From contig OY726566.1 in the NCBI GenBank assembly GCA_963383645.1, positions 92,068,029-92,132,028 on the forward strand: 64,000 nt of DNA, written 5' to 3'. Numbering within the stretch: position 1 is the stretch's first letter; the number at the start of each line of letters is the position of its first letter. A program made the translations under genes and the position numbers. This document shows, piece by piece, positions 26,901 through 37,273 of this stretch. The notes under the pieces were generated by a model that saw only the letters and a list, made by a program, of their open reading frames with translations, was not told where the DNA came from and did no database searches. The DNA comes from Muscardinus avellanarius (lineage: Eukaryota > Chordata > Mammalia > Rodentia > Gliridae).

Positions 26901-27489
26901 TGAATGGTCAAGAAAGCTCCACAGCTCCTGGAAAGATGGTGGCTGCCTGCCTGGCCCTGGGGTGTTTGCTCAGCCAGGATCCCACGGTGTCCTCATCCTT
27001 GCTCTTGGAGATATGCTGTGCTTGGCCTCCCTGTAGGGGCCAGGCTGCACAGCCGTCACCTGCCTGATCCACCCTGAGACCCACACATGCATCTGCAAGA
27101 TGATTGTCTTGGATTTACAGTGCACCCATGGCCAGGAAGCATGTGTTTTCTTCCCCCAGTAACCATCTGTTCTGTTATGTGCACTGAACTACCAATGCTC
27201 ATCTTACTGACACCATATTCCAGCCAGCTTAGACAATGACAAAAAAGGAATCCGCATCCAGGGTCTACTCTGTCTTGCCAGCAAGTCCATGATCGTCTGG
27301 CAGCTGATAGGAAAGTCGGGAAGTCACTTCTCCATTGCACTGAGCCTGGGCTCACTGGAGGAGAAAGTTAAAGCTCCCCTATGGTGCCTTGCCTATTTAT
27401 TTACTTTCAAGAGTGCTTATTTCCCCAAGAGAGCAAGCAAAGCTGGTCAGCAGATATTCTGTTGTATGAATTGTATGTGGTAATTATGT

Positions 27490-27868
27490 TAGCATTGTGT
27501 CGCCATAATGAAATACCTGAGATAATTAACTTATAAAGAGGAAAGGTTCCTTTTGGCTCATAGTTTTGGAGGTTCCAGTCTAAGACCTGTTGGCCCTGTT
27601 TGGGGAACCTAGGGTGAGCTAGTACATTCACAGCAGGATTGTGTGCTGGAGCAAAACTGCTTGCATCGTGAGCCAGGGAGCAAAAGATAAAAGGAAGTAC
27701 CAGGGTGCCACGGTCCGATTCAAGGGCACACCCTCAGTGACCTCAGGGCCTTCCACTAGGCTTCGCCTCCCAAAGGTTCCACAACCTTCCAATAGCACCG
27801 CCCTAGGGACTGAGCCTTTAACACACAGGCCTTTGGGGGACATTCAAGATCCAAATCATAGCAGTAAT
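27490..27868 (-). repeat. Solo LTR of MaLR type, reversed
   Basis: Reads in reverse as a MaLR LTR: 'aaatacctgagataattaac', 'tttggctcatagttttggag', 'ttccactaggcttcgcctcc' and the terminal 'gacattcaagatccaaatca' then 'tagca'. Confidence 0.7.
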
Positions 27869-29661
27869 GCCTTTGGGATTTAGAATTTACTTTTCCAGCA
27901 AACCGAAATCATTAAGTAATAGCAAAAGCAGAGCCATCTGAGCAATCCATAGAAATGTCCCCAATACCCCCGCCTGCTCAAAAGCATGTGTACTTCACTC
28001 CTCGGTGTATAGTGAGGGTCACTGGACACAATTTCAGCAAGCGCAGCTATCTGATTTCCCAGCCCACTGAAAGCTGGAAGCCGAAGACTGAGGGAGGAGG
28101 CGAGGGGCTGAAGTCCCCAGGCATTCCCCATAGCAACCGAAGTGTAAAGTGACAATGTGTGCTAGGGGAAGAGCCAGAAAGGAGGCCACAGCAGACACGG
28201 GAGCTGTGTGGGGATGCCCACGCCTTGCCGCGTCTTCTGTAGGCAACTATGAAACTCAGCTCAATACATGAGTAAAAATTACAAGGAGCCGAGGCACTAA
28301 GGAGAGGCTCATTGTATTTACTATGTTCCTCGCACAAAAGGCAGAGCCCTCTGAAATGCAATTCTTGAAGATGTGTGGACAAGGGGAAATTATTTTTCAG
28401 TTGTGACACCAATGGCAGTACACTGAAGTCAGGTGGCCGTGTCTTCCGGGGCAGTGCTAACATGCAGAGCATCATGTGGGCCATTCTCAAAGTGTGCCAT
28501 GGAACGTCCGCAGTGTGCACTGTTTTATATTCCAGAGATTATGCCTGCACTTACTCTACACGCACGACCCCACTCCCACCATCCACACTGTCACGTTCCA
28601 GACCCAAACCTGTGCTATGATGACATCAAATTCACAGAGAGAAGTGGTTGCTGAATAGCTGCATGGTAGGATGGTAGCACAGATACAGCCTTCTAGATTT
28701 CCACAGAACATTTCACTTTGACCATCTTAACCTAATGCCCAGAAATGCACCAAAGAGAAAAGAAGGGATCAAGGCTCAGTTTCCATCAGACAGTGCCTCT
28801 TTATTTACTCTGAATCATGCAATGTCCAAAAATTATTCCAACGGAAGTTTAAATAAGACAAGCAGGAGCTTCACATAGAGTCACCATCATTTCCTCAGAA
28901 AAGACTGCAGTAAAACTATTGTCCAAAAGAAAACAGGATCTACAGCTTACAGTCTTAGAAAGAATTAACCTTATCCAGAAGGACACCCTATGGCACCAGC
29001 TCTAACTCACTAAAATGAGAAGCCTGAGAAAAGAACATTCCTAGATGGACGGGTGCTCCCGGCACTGCCAACTGCCAATGACCACTCCCAGTGCCCCAAG
29101 AGCCAGACAACTTCTAGGGCGCAAGGAGCACAGACCAGGTCCTTAGACCACATTATTCCACCCCACTTTAAGTAGTTTTCATGCATTCATGGCATCCAGA
29201 CTTTCTTCGTCCCACAAGTTGGCTTTTAGCCCCATTAGCAACTCTAACAGGTCTGCGTGTTCCTCCATCTGTTCCCTGAATGGATTCCAGATGGATGCAC
29301 CAGCCAGGCATGCCCCTCCCCCTGCCCGCTTCCCCAGCCGCCTAGACCTAATAAAGCCTCTGCCCTAGGGAACAAGCCCGAGTAGAACAGAGCACACCAT
29401 TTGGAAGGACCCAGCACGGCTGGGTTCATACCTCTCACATGCATACCAGCTCTAAGGAAAAGCGAATCCACACACTAATGCAGCCTGATTCCCACAAGAA
29501 CCAAGTACAAAGGCAGAGAAGAGACAGGCAGTCATCATGACCCCAGGAGCAGCACATCCTAGCTCCGACCTCTTTCCAGCCCACCAGGCACACCATGAGA
29601 GTGCGTCCAACCCTGTGCGGACAGACTGTCTTTACAATAGAACCACTGTGCCCTCTCCTAC

Positions 29662-29844
29662 CTTCTTCAGCTTGCCACTTTTGGTGCCCACGAAGGCCAG
29701 AGAGTGATTCTTGTAGACGTACGCGATGACAGACGTCATGCGGTCCCTGTCCTCGGTGAAGACAGGAGTGCCGCGCACCATCTCAGACACTCCCAGGGGG
29801 GCATTCATATCCAGGCCACAGAAGTTGTCATCAATGGTTAAGAG
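29662..29844 (-). CDS. PLXNA4: PLXNA4 second coding exon (codons 396-456)
   Basis: This 183-nt exon continues the Sema domain. It begins [18 protein letters not shown] and ends GTKSGKLKK. It lies between a TTTTCAG acceptor (29845) and an AAG|GTAGGAG donor (29661). Both ends are phase 0, so skipping the exon would keep the frame but remove 61 residues of the propeller, including C404 and the N441 sequon (NHS). No ATG-started frame of useful length covers it, so it was found by translating the minus strand and matching the plexin-A family. It joins the exon at 49166-47908 across an intron of about 18 kb. The next coding exon should continue with the end of the Sema domain beyond the left edge of the window; I saw no further plexin exon in 1-29661. 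Confidence 0.96.
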
Positions 29845-29968
29845 CTGAAAATTTAAAAAGGAGAAGCATTAGGGAGAAGCACTGGGGCAATTGAGTAACA
29901 AGTCAGGGAACGTTAGAGATAGAAGAATCCTTAGCAGTGGGTCAGTCATCTGATACAAATCCTTCTCT

Positions 29969-30180
29969 CTCTTTTCTTTTTTATAATACTAGGGATGGAA
30001 CCCAGAGACATTCTACCTCCAAGCTACACCCCCTGCCCTATTTTTATTCCTTATTTTGAAACAGGGTTTCACTGCGTTGCAGAGGGCCTCACTAAGTAGC
30101 TGAGGCTGTCAGTGAACTGCGATCCTCCTGTCTCAGCCTCCCGAATGCTGGATTACAAGCGTGCGCCACCATGCCTGGCT
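29969..30180 (-). mobile_element. Dimeric B1/ID-like SINE, older form
   Basis: Reversed copy about 120 bp upstream (in transcript sense) of the second coding exon. Flanks are aaatccttctct (29957-29968) and aaatccttttct (30181-30192), a 12-bp duplication with one difference. Confidence 0.9.
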
Positions 30181-30697
30181 AAATCCTTTTCTGTTTAAAT
30201 GAAAATTTTACCTGTAGAGAAACTAGGTGGACCTGTCAACAGTCACCTAGGTAGGCAGTTGCACGAACATGGTAAAAACACAGATTCCCAGGGTCTCTTT
30301 CCACCAGTCCCCACAGCCTCTCTCCGCCCCTCTCCCAATGCTTCCAGGTGCCATCTTGGTAGCTTCAATTGCCCACCATCAAGGCACGAGAAAAAGCAGT
30401 AGGTCAGCACCTGCCTGGGCTCCAGGCAGCCTCGCTCAGATGCAGCAGGGAAGTGCTCTCCACGTGAGCCCAGCCGCTGTGGAGCAGACTTGCTGACGAA
30501 TATGCAAAAGTGTAGAATAGAGAACTGGCCACGTGATAGCAAGGTCACGGCAAAGGCATGGACAGATGACTGGCTGGGTAAATGAGGATTGGGTGAAGGG
30601 AGGTCCGTGCTTCATCTCATTTGGCCGCGGTGATCCCTCAGCAGCCAGCTCCTGGCTTCCACATCTCTTAGAGCACATCAAAGAGAGGCAGCCTTTC

Positions 30698-30931
30698 AGC
30701 CAGGCGTGGTGACGCACGCTTGTATTCCCAGCATTTGGGAGGCTGAGACCAGAGGATCGCGGTTCACTGACAGCCTCAGCTACTAAGTGAGGCCCTCTGC
30801 AACTCAGTGAGACCCGGTTTCAAAATAAAAAAAATAATAAAAATAGGGCAGGGGGTGTAGCTCGGAGGTCGAATGCCCCTGGGTTCCATCCCCAGACCCG
30901 AAAAAAAAAAAAAAAAAAAAAAAAGAGAGAG
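30698..30931 (+). mobile_element. Dimeric B1/ID-like SINE, older form, with A-tail and 16-bp TSD
   Basis: Forward copy: B1-like half 'gcgtggtgacgcacgcttgt', A/T-rich linker, ID-like half 'gggggtgtagctcggaggtc', A-tail of about 24 then GA units. The duplication agagaggcagcctttc is at 30682-30697 and 30932-30947. Confidence 0.94.
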
Positions 30932-31170
30932 AGAGAGGCAGCCTTTCCCAAAGTGTCATCTGTGGAACCCCAGCTCACCAAGATGCTCCACCTAGAAGGG
31001 TTCCTCAAGCAAATTTCTGGGAAACATTATAACACCATCTGAGAGGTTCATAGTGGAAAGTCTCTTTATGTGGTAAACTATGTTTACCTGATCCCAGCTG
31101 TCATGCATTTCATTCCCATACTACTTTTGAGTGGAACACCTGTCAGCATTCCTTAAAGAGAATACTCCAA

Positions 31171-31383
31171 AGCTAGGCACAGTGGCGCACGCTTGTAATC
31201 CTAGCATTTGGGAGGCTGAGACAGGAGGATCATGATTCGCGGACAGCCTCGGCTACTTAGTGAGGCCCTTTGCAACTCAGTGAAACCCTGTTTCACAATA
31301 AAGAATAAAACAATAGGGCTAGGGGTATAGCTCGGAGGTAGGATGCCCCTGGGTTCCTCCCCATTACCTCCAATAAATAAATA
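31171..31383 (+). mobile_element. Dimeric B1/ID-like SINE, older form
   Basis: Forward copy with linker 'cacaataaagaataaaac' and tail (aata)n. Only a short direct repeat, aatactc, flanks it (31161 and 31384). Confidence 0.88.
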
Positions 31384-31720
31384 AATACTCTAGAGAGATC
31401 CTAGAGGACACGCCAACTCAACGTTCCTTCTGATTCCAGGAAGCTCAACCTTAGGGGTCAGAGGTCAGCAGGAAACGCTTCCAGGCCAGGAACCCACAAT
31501 GTTTCCACTCAATCTCTCCCTTTCCTCACCAGGCCTCCAGACCCCCATGTAACAGAGGGTCCCTACATAACAGTGGGGTCCCTGTAGGTTCAATCCCAGG
31601 GAGTGGGGAGACCTTCACAGTGGCTGCAAGGAGCCACCAATACTCCCCACAGCAGCCTTGGCTTGGCTCAGGCCTCTCCCAGGTGCCAGAAGCTTACTGG
31701 ATTTTCCGCCTTTTCTTGGA

Positions 31721-31830
31721 AGCACTGTGTGGCCTCAGAAAAGTTACTCCATCTTCCTGTGCTTTTATTTCCCACTCTATAAAGATGAAGGAAACAATCC
31801 CTGCTTTTTGATGGGTTACCATAAAGCCTC
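31721..31830 (+). repeat. Possible MIR fragment
   Basis: The weak MIR core 'gtgtggcctcagaaaagtta' followed by 'ccactctataaagatgaagg' is the only support. Confidence 0.4.
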
Positions 31831-33012
31831 TTGCGCTCATGCTTGTAAATGTCTCTGGGCCTTTCAGAGAAAGGAGTGAAATAAAATACAAGGTGTCGCT
31901 TTTTTAAAGGCTTCAGAACAGCCAGAACTGGCTGCATCTGGAGAACAGCAGGCAGACTCTTGCCAGCACAGCCTGTGAAAGTGGCCAGCCCAGCTCTCCA
32001 GGGCCTGGGGCTCCTCTGCTCCCTTCCAGAAGCACTGAAAGCTCTCTGGCTTCTCCCCTTCTTCCCCTCATGCTGGGGGCTGTCAGGGTGGATGGGGGAG
32101 CATGTGGGCTGCCCCGGCAGCCAGCCACGTGCAGAGCAGATGTCTGTTCTCTGCCTTTGATAGCTTCTGGCTCACCTACATCATCTGGTCAACAGCCCAG
32201 ACCAAATGCAACTCTCTGCTCCCCCTATAAACTTGAGAGTCAAATTTCGAAGAGAGCTCTCAAGGTCTGGGTTGATCTTTATGACGCTTTTCATCACATG
32301 GAAATGGGGGGAAAGACAGGTGTGGAAGGTAAAAGGGATGAATAGTAGAGAAGAAAAGATCCAGGATCAATGAAGCTGATGCCCATCCCTTGCTGGATGT
32401 AGCTGTGGCGACCTGTCAAGCAGTCCCACGGCAGCCCCAGCTGCTGGCAATCCTTACATTCCTTGAACTTTGCTGCCTCCAGTTCACAGGGAGTCCACAT
32501 CCCTAATTTTCTCGAGCCTAAACTGTGCTTCAGGAACTCCTGCCATCTACGAGCCTTGTACTTTACCCATTATGACCCATTTTTCAAGTAGATGAGGTTG
32601 AATTATTGTCTCCTCTGCACATGGGGAAACTGAGGCAGGAAGCGAGTCTGTCTTTTTTTTATAGTCCCCCATTGCCCCAGACACACACACACACACCACA
32701 TTGACCTTCAGGCCTCTCAGTCTCCAGATTATACTTCTTAGTGGCCAGGAAACACAGTTCTTCCCCTTGGCTGGGCAAATCAGCAGCCAGCTACGGAGGA
32801 GAGTGTGCACTGGGACAACTGCATCACTAAGCCATGCTTGCTCAGATGCAGAAAGTCAGTGAGACCCGTGAGACCCTTCCTCTTCGGGACCTTAAGAGCA
32901 AGGGAACCAAGTGAGGAATATTTTCATCAGAAGGAAGGCAGCCTGGGCCCTGGCTCTGCCCGTCCTGCCCACACATGGTTCCCCATGAGGCCCAGTCAAG
33001 AGCCAGGGCCTT

Positions 33013-33119
33013 GGTTTGAAATGGTCTCACTAAATGACTAAGGCCAGCCTTAAACCTGAATTCCTCCTGTCGCGGTCTCCCATGTACTGGGATTACAGGT
33101 GTGCGCCACTGCACCCAGC
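33013..33119 (-). repeat. Partial B1-like SINE (left half only)
   Basis: Reversed B1-like monomer: 'gaaatggtctcactaaatga', 'cctgtcgcggtctcccatgt' and 'gcgccactgcacccagctt'. The ID-like half is missing. Confidence 0.75.
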
Positions 33120-34104
33120 TTGATGGAGGCCTTTGACTGGGCACAACCTAGGTCTGCAAGGGCACTGAGGTCCCCTAGCTGTGGTGGGGGTGGAATTACT
33201 CTCTTTCCTCAAATCTGGGGCTATGGGAGAAGAATTTTCACATCAGAGTGGTAGGAGGGAGATCACAAGAGCTTTGCATGGCTTTGCATGGCAGTTCTGC
33301 TGCTCCCTGACTCACCGCTCCCCCCACCCCTGTTCTCTGAGCCTCAATGTCCTTGGCTGTCAAGTAGCAAGACAGAACTGTGTGAGAACTGGGTAAGGCA
33401 ACAGGAGAGAAGGTGCCTGTGAACTGGGAGCACTTCAGCCATGGAACATTGTTTGTGTTGACTATTTAGTGGAAATCCAGCCCTCAGCAGCAGATAGAAT
33501 GGCTGGAAGAAGAGGCCCTAGCACACGCCTGAGCTGCAGGCACAGGGAAAGGAACAGGAAGGATCCCCCAGAGTTGCAGACCTGGGAGGTAGAGGGAGAG
33601 AGAGCAGAGCCAGGGCCACCAGGCTAATTGGTGGAAGCCTTCTACAGGTGATGCTTGCTGTGGATTCCTAAACATCCTGGGCAGAGGGCAGGGGCAATGG
33701 CTGCTCTGGCCCTGGCTGAGCCTTCCCCTGGGCCCCATTAACAGTGAGATCAGAGCCATAGTTGGAGAAGCCAGGCCAGACTGATAATCAGGAGCCTGGC
33801 CATGCCCTCAGGCCTAGGATTGGGCTCCCCCTCCAATCACCCCATAAATACCCACAAGTGAACTACAGACACCATTAGGATGCTTATTCATTTACTAGAG
33901 AGCAACTCCATTCTCAAAAGGGAAAGATATAAGGGAATACATATGGCACCCACTTGGGCGACCCTATCCACAGATCTAGAAGCTGTAGACAGGGCCACTA
34001 CCTCTGGGTCCCCTCTGTACTATTGGAAAGATGTTGTGTCTCCTTTCCACTGACCTCAAAATCCTCTTGAAATGTGTGGTGTATAAGTTAAGATGGATGC
34101 TCCA

Positions 34105-34304
34105 GCCGGGCGTGGTGGCGCACGCTTGTAATCCCCGCGCTTGGGAGGCAGAGACAGGAGGATCGCGCAGGTTCGAAGCCAGCCGTGCTGGCGTAAGAGA
34201 CCCTGTTTCAAAAAATATAAAATAGGTCTGGGAGTGTAGCCCGGAGGTAGAAGGGCTTCCAGGAACCCCAGTACCACCAAAAAAAAAAAAGAAGAAGAAA
34301 GAAA
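34105..34304 (+). mobile_element. Dimeric B1/ID-like SINE, young form, with 15-bp TSD
   Basis: Forward copy, very clean: 'gccgggcgtggtggcgcacg' start, 'gtaagagaccctgtttc' junction, ID-like half with 'aggaaccccagtaccacc', then an A/GA tail. The perfect duplication aagatggatgctcca is at 34090-34104 and 34305-34319. Confidence 0.95.
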
Positions 34305-34334
34305 AAGATGGATGCTCCACTGCAGTCCAGAAAG

Positions 34335-34412
34335 GACTCATTTTTATGCATCTTTGTACCTTTAGCTTAGTGCCTGGTTTATAGTAAGTTAAGATACGCA
34401 TGTTAAATGAAT
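34335..34412 (+). repeat. L2-like 3' end
   Basis: The motif 'agcttagtgcctggtttata' followed by 'gttaaatgaatgggc' resembles the L2 tail. It runs directly into a tetranucleotide tract. Confidence 0.45.
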
Positions 34413-34545
34413 GGGCAGGTGGGTAGGTAGGTGGATGGATGGATGGGTGGGTGGACGGATGGATGAATGGATGGACGGATAGAAGGAAGGAAGGAAAGAA
34501 GGAAAGAAGAAAGGTAAGTAGGAAAGGAAGAAGGAAGGAAATAAG
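34412..34545. repeat. GGTA/GGAT/GAAG mixed tetranucleotide tract
   Basis: About 130 bp of imperfect four-base repeats that grade from GGTA/GGAT on the left to GAAG/GAAA on the right. Confidence 0.95.
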
Positions 34546-34574
34546 CCTGGGTTTCACAATGGCTAAGCGTGTTC

Positions 34575-34795
34575 AACAGGGTTGAATCTTATCTCTGCTA
34601 CTTAATGGACTTAACTACTTTGCGAAAGCCACTGAACTTCTCCATAGTTTGTCACCTACAGAACGGGGTTGATAAAAATAGTACACACTTCATAATGATG
34701 TGGTGAAGATTAAATAATTGAATACATATGGAATACAGTGTCCACCTCTTAGGAATGTGATGGCTATGTTAGCCTTTATTATTGCTCATCCCCTC
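34575..34795 (+). repeat. MIR, near full length
   Basis: Ordered MIR motifs: 'ttgaatcttatctctgctac', 'ccactgaacttctccatagt', 'agaacggggttgataaaaat', 'gtgaagattaaataattgaa'. Confidence 0.75.
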
Positions 34796-36479
34796 AGACA
34801 GGTCAGCTACCTTTTGTGAGTGTCAGCAACTTTGAGGAAGACCAGGATACCTACCTACCTTAGAGATGTTATCAAGATTAAAGATTAGTGTTGTCAAGAT
34901 AAAACTGCAAAGGTGGAGTTTCCTAAAGATCTGTCAGAAGGGGGTAGATATTTGGTCAATGAGGTTGGATGAAAGAGCTGAGGAAGGGCATCCTAGGTCT
35001 AAAAGATGGGGTGCCACACATGAGAAAAGCAGATTGTGGGGTCCCACTCCAGACCTACTCTGTCCATTAAGAAGCCTGGGAGGGGCTCAAGCATCTTATC
35101 TCCCAGGTGATTGCACTGATGTTCTAGAAGTCTGGCCTTCATTCCATGGTGGTCCTTACCTAGCTGAAGCTGCCAGAAAGGGGGACCCCACTGGACCTGA
35201 GTGCCAAGAGGCCCCAGGGAATCCTCCGATGGCCTGCCAAGCGGCAGCAGCAGCCATGGAGAGGTGGCAGGGGGAGCTGGAGCTGACACTCCGAATTACA
35301 ATCTAATAGCTTAGCGCGCTTGCCTCGTGCACAGCGGCAAAGGTTACTGTGCAATTACGTGTCGCTACATACAAATGACAAAGCAGTTACGGTTACTTTA
35401 CCAATTACAGGGAAATTGCTCCCACTCTGCAGAGAGACAGGCACTCTGAAAAGCTCTATCATCTCCTCCAAAAGGGGATTTTAAATGCTGCCAGTATCCT
35501 TCCTCCGGTGGTGTTCCCGGGCTCTGTGGACAGAGCCACAAAGCAGCCACACAAGGAGCCCAGAAGTGGCCTCTGTGGAGAGTTCCTGAGAAGGGCTGGG
35601 GGAGGGGCAGCCTAGAGAATGGGGGAGCTCCCAGCATCGTCCCCCAACCCCAAGCACTAATGACAAGCTCTTAAGGAACTACCCGTTGCCCAGTGGCCAG
35701 CTATGCCAATCCATCTTAAAGTCTGCAGGGGATGAGATGGAGTTGGTGCCTGGCCCCCACCTGTTCCTGTAGCACCTCCTCTACCACATGGAGCTGTTTT
35801 GCCATGCCCTCCATTACTCACCTTGCCAGAAATCTCATTGAGCCCCTATTACGGAAAGGTCAGAACTAGGCCAGAGCTCAGTGGCCACATACAGTGCTAA
35901 CGAGGTAGGGGTCAGCAGGTCCATCGCCCTGCCCCCTCATGGGCCAATTAGCTAAGTTCTGGGCAAGTCTCTTCCATAGCCACAGGCTGCCCCTCTTACC
36001 CCAGGCATCTACTGTTTGCAAACACCCTCAAAGTAATCCACAAGGCAGACCAGGTGAGCCTGCCAGATGGACGGGAAAACTCAGGTATGAAAAATGCCAA
36101 GACAGTTCTGGTTCTCCCCTTGCTCAGTGGCCAGCCCCTGCAGCCCAACACAGAGAAGTGTCCTCATACCTTGTAGCAAACCAGCTCTCTCCTCCTGCTC
36201 TCCCTAAATGAAAGAGCACCATCCAGCCTCATGCATGGAGATCAGAGCATCCCCACACATTCCCCCTGAACCCGGACACCACCCCTTCCTATCTGTTAAA
36301 TGGGGAAAGCAGGCATCTGAGATCTGCCCAAGCTCACCCACTGAAGGGTCATCCGGGCTTAGAGTGGGGTCTTTTTCCATCAAATGTTGGGACCCTTAGC
36401 ATACTAAAATGCCCTGCTTTTAGCAGGGGTAACGGATACTAAATGAAGACGTTTAGTATTCTATTCACAGTTCTCCAGA

Positions 36480-36605
36480 GCATTTATGAAGGACCAAGCC
36501 ATTGGGTGGGGGGGGGTGGGGGGAGCAGGAATATAAAGATACAAATGTCTCAGTTTTTGCCCCAAGAATTGCCCCTTTCCTAGTGGAGGAGACAGACCGA
36601 GGCCA
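36480..36605 (+). repeat. L2 fragment
   Basis: Resembles an L2 segment: 'gaatataaagatacaaatgt', a 'tttttgccccaagaattgcc' stretch and 'ctagtggaggagacagacc'. It contains a G-run near 36508. Confidence 0.5.
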
Positions 36606-37223
36606 TGACTAGAGGGGCCATCTGTCCCCTGTTTCAATTATGTACTGGGGAATTACAGAGGGCAAGACCACCAAGCACCTGGGGGAGTAAGCAGGGCCCT
36701 TGAGAACACAGAGGCTTGGACTCAATTCCATAGTGTGTGTAAGGGCACAGAATATGACTCCTCTTTCTCCCAGTGCACAATTGGAGAAAGGAGAATAACT
36801 TACGGTCATAACATCAGATGACTTCATTATACAGAAGAAGTCAAAGCCTGGAGTTGAGTTCCCCAGGAACTCACTTACTAAGTAAGTTCCCCTACTTACC
36901 TATCAAGTTACAGAGGAACCAGCACCAGATTCCTAGTGTAGAAGGGGGGAAAAATCTTAAGAAAGATCTTAAATAGCTATCTGGGGTTGCTAGAGGGCAG
37001 CCTCCAAGGGCATACTGCCCAGGCTTGGGTAGAGCAGGACTCTGTTCAAAAAGGAGCTCTGCCCACTGCCATCCCCAGAGCCTGCAGGCAGCCAACCCTC
37101 CCCTCCCAAGGAGACCCTCCAGCAGTCTCCAGAGTGGGGCTTCTTCTGATCCTCAGTCCATTTGTCCCAAAGAAAGTGAGAGCTTAAATTTTGAAAAGAA
37201 ATACACAAATTCAAAATACAACG

Positions 37224-37273
37224 TACACACACACACACACACACACACCACACACACACACACACACCACACC
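37224..37273. repeat. (AC)n microsatellite, interrupted
   Basis: AC tract broken by two CC interruptions. Confidence 0.97.

Larger units (their letters stand above)
1..29661 (-). other. PLXNA4: PLXNA4 intron 3 (5' part)
   Basis: Non-coding sequence downstream of the second coding exon, running off the left edge. It carries L1, LTR, hAT-like, MIR and SINE copies listed separately. I recognise nothing in 1-439, 1700-3590, 4910-5495, 6110-6920, 7065-8555, 8770-9885, 10125-12415, 12900-13505, 13760-16320, 16370-17915, 18085-18790, 19970-23285, 23955-27485 and 27870-29660. All ATG-started frames there are short and lack any recognisable family signature. Confidence 0.85.

Noticed and set aside
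34238..34290. tRNA-like sequences in SINE right halves as tRNA genes
   Set aside because: The ID-like halves keep promoter-box remnants but not a tRNA fold or anticodon arm; they are retroposons.
33976..34557. 193-codon minus-strand frame
   Set aside because: It is made of a SINE read backwards and a tetranucleotide tract.
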